Assembly: GCF_902459695.1 (NCBI RefSeq)
Contig: NZ_CABPRZ010000021.1
Location: 33,776-97,775 of the forward strand
Direction of reading: 5' to 3'
Length of the DNA: 64,000 nt
Origin: Pandoraea terrae
Lineage (GTDB): Bacteria; Pseudomonadota; Gammaproteobacteria; Burkholderiales; Burkholderiaceae
Made by a program: the position numbers and the translations under genes. This document shows, piece by piece, positions 57,474 to 64,000 of this stretch. Each line of letters begins with the position of its first letter. Within the stretch, counting starts at the first letter, position 1. The notes under the pieces are model-generated. The model was given only the letters and a program-made list of their open reading frames with translations, was not told the DNA's origin and made no database searches.

Positions 57474-58715
57474 ATGCTTTACCAACTCCACGAACTCAAG
57501 AGCGCAATGCTGCTGCCGCTCACTGCCCTGGCGCAGGCGACGTCCCGCACCTTCGCCAATCCCGTCAGCCCCCTTTCTCGGATGCCCGGCGCGACCAGCC
57601 TGGCGGCTGGCTATGAATTGCTTTACCGGCTCGGCAAGGACTACAAGAAGCCGCCCTTCGACATCAGGTCGGTGCGATGCCACGGGCGGGAAGTTCCCGT
57701 CGTGGAGCAAGTCATTGTCGAAAAGCCCTTCTGCAGATTGCTGCGGTTCAAGCGCTACGCCGACGATCCTGTCACCATCCGGCTGCTAAAGGACGATCCG
57801 GTGGTGCTGGTCTGCGCACCGCTGTCCGGCCACCATGCCACGCTGTTGCGCGATACCGTCCGCACCCTGCTGCAGCACCACAAGGTCTACGTGACCGACT
57901 GGGTCGATGCCCGCATGGTGCCGCTTGAAGACGGTACGTTCCGCCTCGCGGACTATGTGCACTACATCCAGGAATTCATCCGCCACATCGGCGCCGACAA
58001 CCTGCATGTCGTCTCCGTCTGCCAGCCTGCCGTACCCGTCCTTGCCGCGATCGCGTTGCAAGCATCGGCCGGCGAGCCGACGCCGAAAACGATGACAATG
58101 ATGGGCGGGCCGATCGACGCGCGCCGCAGCCCCACTGCCGTGAACGCACTGGCGACCAACAAGTCATTCGAATGGTTCGAGTCCAACGTGATTCATACCG
58201 TGCCGGCCAACTATCCCGGGCAACGCAGGAAGGTGTATCCGGGGTTCCTGCAGCACGCCGGCTTCGTGGCAACGAACCCCGACCGGCACCTGTCGGCGCA
58301 CTACAACTATTACCGCAACCTTGTCGATGGCGACCTGGACGACGCGGCGGCACATGTGCGCTTCTACGACGAGTACAACGCCGTGCTCGACATGGCCGCC
58401 GAGTATTACCTGGACACAATCCGTGACGTGTTTCAGGAATTCCGGCTTGCCAGGGGGATCTGGGAAATTGAGGGCAAGCGGGTGCGCCCGCAGGACATCA
58501 GCGGGACCGCCCTGCTCACCATTGAAGGAGAACTGGACGACATCACCGGGGCCGGCCAGACCGCGGCGGCGCACGACCTGTGTTCGGGCATTCCCGGCGC
58601 GCGCAAGCAGCACATCACTGCTGCGGGATGCGGCCACTATGGCATCTTCTCAGGGCGCCGCTGGCGAGAGGAGATCTATCCGCGTTTGCGTGCCTTTATT
58701 GCCAACCATCGGTAA
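57474..58715 (+). CDS. phaZ: Intracellular polyhydroxyalkanoate depolymerase
   Basis: 413 residues from ATG 57474 (MLYQLHELKSAMLLPLTALA, the normal beginning); the longer frame is in gene debris. PhaZ a-type signature: LVCAPLSGHHATLLRDTVRTLL, VTDWVDARMVPL, the nucleophile cysteine in VSVCQPAVPVLAA, and histidine-containing C-terminal GCGHYGIFSGRRWRE. It degrades native PHB granules in the cytoplasm to oligomers and 3-hydroxybutyrate. It is 16 kb from the pha operon with IS elements between, so it may once have followed it. There is no strong ribosome site, and its promoter is uncertain given the debris upstream. Confidence 0.93.
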   Translation: MLYQLHELKSAMLLPLTALAQATSRTFANPVSPLSRMPGATSLAAGYELLYRLGKDYKKPPFDIRSVRCHGREVPVVEQVIVEKPFCRLLRFKRYADDPVTIRLLKDDPVVLVCAPLSGHHATLLRDTVRTLLQHHKVYVTDWVDARMVPLEDGTFRLADYVHYIQEFIRHIGADNLHVVSVCQPAVPVLAAIALQASAGEPTPKTMTMMGGPIDARRSPTAVNALATNKSFEWFESNVIHTVPANYPGQRRKVYPGFLQHAGFVATNPDRHLSAHYNYYRNLVDGDLDDAAAHVRFYDEYNAVLDMAAEYYLDTIRDVFQEFRLARGIWEIEGKRVRPQDISGTALLTIEGELDDITGAGQTAAAHDLCSGIPGARKQHITAAGCGHYGIFSGRRWREEIYPRLRAFIANHR

Positions 58716-59009
58716 ATGCCGCCTGGACAAGACAGACGGAGACGAGCCTCCGTCCTTCTGTCAGCTTGTGCGTCAGACTATTTCGCGTTCCGGCATGGCG
58801 CGAATCAGCGCCTCGAGCCATCGGTTTTGGAGCGGTTCATCGACGTGGTAATTAAAAATTCGGATACCGAAACGTGAGCGTCGATGATCCCGAGGCCGTC
58901 CGGGAGTGACGCAGACGCACGGTCTGATGCGGTGGCACTTAGCACTACGCCGCGAATCGTATTCAATGGGATGAACTCGGGACTCAGTCGAACAGTGGGG
59001 CTGTATCGA
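58716..59009. other. Convergent gap phaZ/MFS with a hairpin
   Basis: 294 bp. The stem gacggag/ctccgtc (58735-58741 with 58748-58754) followed by cttct may be a weak phaZ terminator. On the minus strand near 58776-58850 a short stretch reads NYHVDEPLQNRWLEALIRAM, protein-like but unassigned; it may be the tail of a lost gene. Confidence 0.4.
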
Positions 59010-60266
59010 TCAGCGTGACGTCGCGCCCGCACGTCGGGATGTCAGCGTGAATCCGACCAAGCCGAGCACCGGGCCCGGAGTCAGTAGCCACATCGCGTCG
59101 AGCCCGATGCGCTCGAACAATGCAGTTGTCGCGGCGATCGACACGACCGTGATCGCGAACCCGATCGAGTTCTGGATTGCCAATGCACTGCCCACCAACT
59201 CGGGCGGACAGGCTTGTGCGGCCAAGGCGGAGAACTGCGGGGAGTCAGCGACGACAGAGGCGCCCCAGACGATCATCAGTACCACCAGTGCACTGGTGGG
59301 CAGGTCGCGCCAGCCAAGCGCAAAGACCACGGCGCAGAGCCCGGATATCCCCAACGCCCCCACTGCCACTTTCGCACTACCGATGTGACGCGACATGGCG
59401 CCGCCGATCAGGGAGCCCAATGCACCGATACCAATCACGCAAAACGACAATCCCGATACGCCAATGCCCGGGAAATCCGACGCGAGCGACGTACGCGCGA
59501 CCAACAGCGGTACGGCAGTCCAGAACGTATAGAGTTCCCACATATGACCGAAGTACCCCAACGTTGCCGCTCGGAACGAGCGGATCCGAAACGCACCAAG
59601 GACAGAAGGCGAGGGCGCGGACTCCGCACCAGATTCCGTGGTGCTACGGGGTTTTGCGCGCGTGTGCGGCCCGTCACCGAGCGCACCGATCAACCACGCT
59701 CCAAGGAGGGCAAGCAAGGACGACGCAGTGATGACCATTTGCCACGGAAGGCCTGCGCCAAGGACGCGCATCGCGTGAGGAAGTGCCGTTCCGAGCGTCA
59801 GCATGGCAACCAGTTGCGCGAGTGCCTGGCCCGTTCGGTGCGGTGCCCAACTGACGATCAGTTTCATGCCCATCGGATAGATGCCTGCGAGGCACACGCC
59901 GACGCAGAACCGAAACACCGCCCCGCTGATGAGGCCTGTCGAGAGCCACGCAAAACATACGTTGAACAAGGCGCCGGCGATAGCGCTGCAGACGAAGATT
60001 CCGCTTGCACGGAAGCGGTCTGCGCCGCCGCTCAATGATATGCCGAGCGTGCCGAGAATGAATCCGAGTTGTACTGCATTGGTCAACCAGCCGATATCGG
60101 CCGCACTTGCATGCCAAATGCGCATCAAATCGCCAGCGGTACTGTTCGCGCTGAACCACAGTGCGGTGCCAAAAAGCTGCGCGATCGAGATCGTCGCAAC
60201 CGGCCCGAGCCCGTTGACGAGCAGGCGCTGCAAACCCGCCTGCTTTACCGATACGGTCGAGTTCAT
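59010..60266 (-). CDS. MFS transporter
   Basis: 418 residues, about twelve membrane segments. TM1 region SIAQLFGTALWFSANSTAGDL and the GCLAGIYPMGMKL-like stretch (VCLAGIYPMGMKLIVSWAP) place it in the cyanate/nitrate-like or general MFS_1 group; the DRVN motif of the ACS carriers is absent. Substrate unknown. It is transcribed away from the TPR gene region on the same strand, 331 bp downstream of it, and faces phaZ. Confidence 0.85.
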   Translation of the reverse strand: MNSTVSVKQAGLQRLLVNGLGPVATISIAQLFGTALWFSANSTAGDLMRIWHASAADIGWLTNAVQLGFILGTLGISLSGGADRFRASGIFVCSAIAGALFNVCFAWLSTGLISGAVFRFCVGVCLAGIYPMGMKLIVSWAPHRTGQALAQLVAMLTLGTALPHAMRVLGAGLPWQMVITASSLLALLGAWLIGALGDGPHTRAKPRSTTESGAESAPSPSVLGAFRIRSFRAATLGYFGHMWELYTFWTAVPLLVARTSLASDFPGIGVSGLSFCVIGIGALGSLIGGAMSRHIGSAKVAVGALGISGLCAVVFALGWRDLPTSALVVLMIVWGASVVADSPQFSALAAQACPPELVGSALAIQNSIGFAITVVSIAATTALFERIGLDAMWLLTPGPVLGLVGFTLTSRRAGATSR

Positions 60267-60597
60267 CTCGTGTGCATCCTTGTGACGCTCGTGCGATCAA
60301 CGAAGCGAAGGCTCTTGCCGGATGAGGCTATGTTCATACCATTTTCCGAAATAGGACACCGCACGCAGGTGCGTTGATCGAGCATCGGCACGAGTTCGTG
60401 CACTTCGATCGGAAGCGCCAATTCGCGCGCTACGGTTGACGCGACTGGCAGAAACGGGGTGGCTCACGCCAAGCGTCAGTGCCGGGCGGCACACTCTCTC
60501 ATCGGGCCTCCTGCGGACACCCCGCGAGCCCTGTATGGACGGGGCTCGCGAGCGGGCGCCGCGTTGCGGTGGCCGAGTCATATCTGTGACATCGCAC
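60267..60597. other. Gap between TPR and MFS genes
   Basis: 331 bp. The minus strand at about 60350-60440 reads STVARELALPIEVHELVPML followed by DQRTC, which looks protein-like and might be the remnant of a lost gene, but I cannot assign a family. It otherwise holds the MFS promoter. Confidence 0.35.
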
Positions 60598-61920
60598 TCA
60601 CACGGAAGTGAGCTGATCGCGCCAGCGCGTGTCGCGCGGCGACGGGCGGCGACGCAGCCGCCTGTGGAGAAGTGCTTGTGCCTTGGCAGCCTCACCGCTG
60701 CGCATCAGGGCGACCAGAAGCGTGTCTTCCACCACTTCTCGTTGAGCACCGCTTCCGCCGATGCGCACGGCTTCGCTCGCGACGGGTTCCAATAGAGTCA
60801 CGCAGCCCACGTAGTCTTCCTCGGCAAATGCGAGGGCCGCACGACAAATCGCCGGGACGACGGGGCCAGCGGGCAGGTTGCCCGCCTCGACCAGGTTCGT
60901 CAAAGCGTTGGCGCGCTGCTCAAGCGCGATTTTGTCCCCGGTCGCAGCCGCGACGAGGGCCATGTGAACATCGGCAAACGGGAAGCCGGCCTGGCGGAAG
61001 TATTGCGAAGCGTACGTCGCCGCTTCGTCCCACAGCCCCGCCGGGACGGCGTGCCCATAGGCCTGCATGCGCCACAGGAACGAGGCGGTGTCGCTCACCA
61101 CGTTGATCGGCACCGCGGTCGATGCCGATGGTGCGACATGCTCGTTGTAAATCGAGAGCGCGCGGTCAGTGTCGCCGCGCTCGAGCGCGATGAGCGCCGC
61201 ATGCCAGGCGATGTGGCCGTGGAGGATGCCGCTGCGGTCATATCCGGGCAGCCACCCTGTGATGAAGGCCTCCGCTTCGTCTCCCGCACCGGCCTCGTAC
61301 ATCACGTGTGAGACCGCGTGAGCGGCGTTCACATTGTTTCTGCGCAACTCGAGTGCGCGCTCTGTCAGAGAGCGGCCAAGCAGGAGGTTGCCGTTTTCGC
61401 CATGGGCCCAACCACGGTAGGTGAGGAACCACCAGTCGTCCGTGTCGAAGTGCCGGGCGTGGCGTTCGCAGAGATCCACGCGTGCCTGATCGTGGTCGGC
61501 CATTCCGGAGAATGCAAGGAGGCCGAATGCACCGAGTGGCAGCGAAAGGATCAGGATGTCCCGCGGCCAGCGGTCGGCGTGCGCCAGCGCACTGGCGAGC
61601 GCTTTTGCCGATTGTCCGTTGATCGCGAGGGAAAGAACGTCCACGTGACTCCGCTCCCGTTCCGTCCCGTTGCGCGCCACGATCTCCACCGCTGTCGCAA
61701 TTTTCGCCCGGGCTTCAGTGGCTTCGGCGCCGATGGCGTGAAGGCGCGCGCGCGCCGCATGGGCGAGGGCGAAGTCCGGGTCGGCCGTAATGGCTTCCTC
61801 CAGCGTTTCGGCGGCACCGGGCCACAACGACAGAAGGAGGTCGATCCCCGCCCGGTAGCGCTCCGCGGCATGGTCAGAGGTCGTCGAGAGTTGAAGACTG
61901 TAGCGGTCGGTATAAGCCAT
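60598..61920 (-). CDS. Tetratricopeptide-repeat protein
   Basis: 440 residues from ATG 61920 (MAYTDRYSLQLST), chosen for the aggag site nine bases upstream; the frame is open to 62028. A chain of TPR-like helix pairs covers most of the protein: TLEEAITADPDFALAHAARARLHAI, AHAVSHVMYEAG, HIAWHAALIALERGDTDRAL. No membrane segments or signal peptide. TPR proteins mediate protein contacts. It is divergent from an AraC regulator at 62106, which probably controls it. Length and pattern are like a family of bacterial TPR proteins of unknown role. Confidence 0.8.
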   Translation of the reverse strand: MAYTDRYSLQLSTTSDHAAERYRAGIDLLLSLWPGAAETLEEAITADPDFALAHAARARLHAIGAEATEARAKIATAVEIVARNGTERERSHVDVLSLAINGQSAKALASALAHADRWPRDILILSLPLGAFGLLAFSGMADHDQARVDLCERHARHFDTDDWWFLTYRGWAHGENGNLLLGRSLTERALELRRNNVNAAHAVSHVMYEAGAGDEAEAFITGWLPGYDRSGILHGHIAWHAALIALERGDTDRALSIYNEHVAPSASTAVPINVVSDTASFLWRMQAYGHAVPAGLWDEAATYASQYFRQAGFPFADVHMALVAAATGDKIALEQRANALTNLVEAGNLPAGPVVPAICRAALAFAEEDYVGCVTLLEPVASEAVRIGGSGAQREVVEDTLLVALMRSGEAAKAQALLHRRLRRRPSPRDTRWRDQLTSV

Positions 61921-62105
61921 AAAACAGGTTACTCCTACGGGAATACGGAAGACTTTCACTGCTCGGCGGTTCTTCTTTTTCCCATCCGGTACGAAGGCAG
62001 GGCAAGGAGGATCGCCATACCCGAACATTTAAACCGAATTACGTCATGGCTGTATCTCGACTAACTGACATTCGATGTAGAATAAATGACAATTGGAGAA
62101 TTGCC

Positions 62106-62960
62106 ATGACGTGGGAGACGATCGAGGCGCCGCACGGTCTGGCGCCGCCTAACCCGATGACCGTGCGCGCGCAATCCATCCCTGCGCGCCATTGCTTTCC
62201 CGAACACGCCCACTGCTGGAATCAGGTCGTCTACGCGATTTCGGGAGTGCTGACGGTGACCGCAGAAGGCAGTTCGTTCGTGATTTCACCGGAGCAGGCA
62301 GCGTGGCTCCCGACCGGCCTCCGACACCGGGTCGGATCGCTGCTGGGCGCGGAGTTCCGCAGCCTCTGGATTGCCGAAGACGCTGGCGATGGTCTGCCGG
62401 CCGCGAATCCGACCGTATTCGGGGTTTCCCCTTTGCTTAAGGCACTCATCATAGAAGCAGCCGAAATCGAGGGGGAGGAGGATCGTGACGGCTACGCTGG
62501 GCGCATCACGCATCTCATTCTCGATCAGCTTCGGCGTGCCCGCCCCCTTCCCGCAGCGTTGCCATGGCCGCGCGGCGGAGCCCTTGCAGCGCTTTGTGAG
62601 GCGCTATACGCGGATCCAGCGGACCCTCGCGGGCCGGAGGAGTGGGGCCTGATGCTTGGGATGTCAGCGCGGACCTTGGCTCGGCGCTTTGTTGCCGAAA
62701 CCGGCATGAGCTTGCGCTCCTGGCGGCGGCGCATGCGGCTGTTCAGGGCGATCGAGTTGTTGGGTGGAGGCTTAGGGGTGACGCGAACGGCGATGGAACT
62801 CGGCTACGGGTCCACGTCGGCTTTCGTGTACGCGTTTCGCCTGGAAATGGGTTGCAGTCCGCAGACTTACATGCGCGGACGCAGGGAGGACGGCGGAGTC
62901 CGCGTGCAGTCACTACCCGACGGAATTTCCGTGGCGATTCCACAGTCGTCGACGAGTTGA
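62106..62960 (+). CDS. AraC-family transcriptional regulator with N-terminal cupin
   Basis: 284 residues from ATG 62106. The N-terminal cupin sensor (about 15-95) contains HCFPEHAHCWNQVVYAISG and ISPEQAAWLPTGLRHRV. The C-terminal double helix-turn-helix (about 185-275) has LGMSARTLARRFVAETGMSL and the second helix pair ALELGYGSTSAFVYAFR-like (MELGYGSTSAFVYAFRLEMG) plus SPQTYMRGRR. This is the layout of HTH-AraC cupin regulators. It is divergent from the TPR gene, with 185 bp between starts. Confidence 0.9.
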   Translation: MTWETIEAPHGLAPPNPMTVRAQSIPARHCFPEHAHCWNQVVYAISGVLTVTAEGSSFVISPEQAAWLPTGLRHRVGSLLGAEFRSLWIAEDAGDGLPAANPTVFGVSPLLKALIIEAAEIEGEEDRDGYAGRITHLILDQLRRARPLPAALPWPRGGALAALCEALYADPADPRGPEEWGLMLGMSARTLARRFVAETGMSLRSWRRRMRLFRAIELLGGGLGVTRTAMELGYGSTSAFVYAFRLEMGCSPQTYMRGRREDGGVRVQSLPDGISVAIPQSSTS

Positions 62961-63476
62961 AGTATCTCTCAAAGCTGATCGGTGGAAGCAGTTGCGCGCG
63001 CATGCGCGTCGGGTTGTACGCCGCCTGTGTGAGCAGATACAGCTGTTCGACCCGTGTTCACCGGAAATGAAAGCGTTCCGTGGTCCGATGCGCGTGGCGG
63101 GTCACCGGATGCTGCTGGAACACGTGATCAGGAGCACGGAAGGTGACGAACGGCGACAGGCCGTGGAAGGTGTCGTGGCTTTTTTTCATCGCAACTCCGT
63201 CTTCGCACGACGCGCGGCGAACTCATTCTTCCGTGACATTCAGGCTGCCCTTCCCCAAACATTGGGGATTTCCCTCAATTGAATGCTGAAGCGTTGACAG
63301 TCGCATTGCCGGCTGCCTACCATGTATGCAATGCTGCATACATGGTAGGCAGCATTGTCCGACTGGTGCTCAAGAAACCAAGTGTGACCGATGGTGCAGG
63401 CATGCAGATTCCGCGGGTAGTGACGTTCCGGTTCGGCAATCGAGTGCCTGAGATTAGTTTCGCTGGAGACATATCC
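62961..63476. other. Region between AraC and the ABC ATPase, unassigned open frame
   Basis: 516 bp. A plus-strand frame up to 63282 (about 95 residues, RRLCEQIQLFDPCSPEM in it) is protein-like and helical but has no clear start and no family I recognise. It may be the C-terminal remnant of a lost gene. The stretch 63283-63476 holds a long inverted repeat and the probable ABC promoter. Confidence 0.4.
63312..63353. promoter_or_regulatory. Perfect 19-bp inverted repeat, operator candidate
   Basis: Arm GCTGCCTACCATGTATGCA (63312-63330) and its exact complement (63335-63353) flank a 4-bp spacer atgc. It lies about 125 bp before the ABC ATPase start. Symmetry with a TGTATGCA core and a tight spacer suits a dimeric regulator; no T run follows, so a terminator is less likely. 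Confidence 0.65.
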
Positions 63477-64000
63477 ATGCAGTCACCTCAAATCGGGGTT
63501 AGCCGTCTGACCAATCGCACGAACACCCGTGACGTCCCGCCTGCCACGAGCGGTGAGTTCGTTCAATTTCGACGGGTCTACAAGTCCTACGGCGAGAACC
63601 TTGTCGTGATGGACCGGATGAGCCTGGACATGAGCGCGGACGACCGGCTCGTGATCATTGGCCCGAGCGGCAGCGGCAAAAGCTCGCTCCTGCGCGTGAT
63701 GATGGGGCTCGAAGGCATTCAGGGGGGCGAGATCGTATTCCAAGGCAAGCCATACATCTCCGGCGCCGACTCGGGCCGCGGCAAGCGCATCGACGCGATG
63801 CTGCAGAAGCAGATCGGCATGGTGTTTCAGCATTACACGCTGTTCCCCCACTTGTCGGTACTCGGCAATCTCATTCTCGCCCCGATGAAGGTAGGTGGTC
63901 TCTCGAAGGCCGATGCGACCGAGCGGGCTCGAAAGTACCTGGCTCGCCTTGGGCTCGAAAGCAAATTGCATACATACCCGAGCCAGCTCTCAGGGGGGCA
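63477..64000 (+). CDS. ABC transporter ATP-binding protein, polar amino acid type (partial, runs off the window)
   Basis: At least 174 residues from ATG 63477 (ctggag eight bases ahead), truncated by the window end. After a 25-residue N-terminal extension come FRRVYKSYGENLVV, Walker A GPSGSGKSS, Q-loop MVFQHYTLFPH and the beginning of the signature QLSGG at the edge. This is the GlnQ/HisP group. A longer loop between Walker A and the Q-loop (ISGADSGRGKRIDAML) sets it apart from the ATPase at 19725. Permease and binding genes should follow beyond 64000. Confidence 0.88.
   Translation, partial: MQSPQIGVSRLTNRTNTRDVPPATSGEFVQFRRVYKSYGENLVVMDRMSLDMSADDRLVIIGPSGSGKSSLLRVMMGLEGIQGGEIVFQGKPYISGADSGRGKRIDAMLQKQIGMVFQHYTLFPHLSVLGNLILAPMKVGGLSKADATERARKYLARLGLESKLHTYPSQLSGG

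Noticed and set aside
57214..57789. Open frame that appears to fuse an NtrC-like start to phaZ sequence
   Set aside because: Only the first part (to about 57425) is regulator-like; the rest is the wrong frame of phaZ. Annotated as a fragment.

Overview
The window is GC-rich, mosaic DNA. Its protein families (PHB biosynthesis, LysR-family regulators in abundance, MFS organic-acid carriers, tripartite-tricarboxylate receptor debris, E3 with a lipoyl domain, E. coli-like Gor) fit a betaproteobacterium of the order Burkholderiales, such as a Cupriavidus, Achromobacter or Burkholderia relative. I cannot fix the genus. The region looks accessory: catabolic cassettes are separated by insertion sequences and gene debris, and codon and base use shifts between blocks. 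I found no rRNA, tRNA or CRISPR array.

Layout. (1) 0.2-2.9 kb: an MFS carrier and an orphan periplasmic DsbG-like protein. (2) 2.96-10.8 kb: a LysR regulator divergent from a tight oxidative/detoxification run (SDR with an atypical active site, small alpha/beta-barrel-like protein, AhpD/CMD protein, cupin, FAD amine oxidase, zinc alcohol dehydrogenase, glutathione reductase), then an AcfC-like binding protein. (3) 11.06-14.58 kb: a single-chain pyruvate carboxylase on the minus strand. (4) 15.3-26 kb: a PatB/MalY-type C-S lyase divergent from a LysR gene, an amino-acid ABC transporter (binding protein, permease, ATPase), a LysR pseudogene, an M20 amidohydrolase, a truncated exported protein, a second C-S lyase, a RidA protein and an MFS carrier. 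This looks like a locus for uptake and cleavage of cysteine S-conjugates or related amino acids. (5) 26.2-41.9 kb: the most striking block, one co-directional run pntA-pntB-aceE-aceF-lpdA-hydrolase-lipA-phaC-phaA-phaB-phasin-like, closed by a strong intrinsic terminator. On paper it turns pyruvate into polyhydroxybutyrate while moving reductant from the NADH made by pyruvate dehydrogenase to the NADPH used by PhaB.

(6) 41.9-44.0 kb: IS3-family remnant, a LysR gene and an intact IS6-family element. (7) 44.8-50.0 kb: MFS, LysR, amidase and D-serine dehydratase, with codon use unlike the neighbours. (8) 50.3-51.4 kb: a decayed IS1182-type transposase. (9) 51.4-56.3 kb: MFS, enolase-superfamily dehydratase, D-2-hydroxyacid dehydrogenase and a GntR/FCD regulator, a sugar-acid or hydroxy-acid cassette. 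(10) 56.4-57.45 kb: fragments of at least four genes joined together, including a 129-bp copy of the promoter region of the LysR gene at 43 kb whose end coincides with the IS6 boundary. (11) 57.5-58.7 kb: an intracellular PHB depolymerase, probably once adjacent to the PHB operon. (12) 59-64 kb: MFS, a TPR protein divergent from an AraC regulator, then an amino-acid ABC ATPase that runs off the window, preceded by a long perfect inverted repeat.

Several cassettes converge on pyruvate. The two C-S lyases and D-serine dehydratase release 2-aminoacrylate or pyruvate, RidA speeds that hydrolysis, and pyruvate carboxylase, pyruvate dehydrogenase and the PHB genes are outlets. This link is inference from gene content only.
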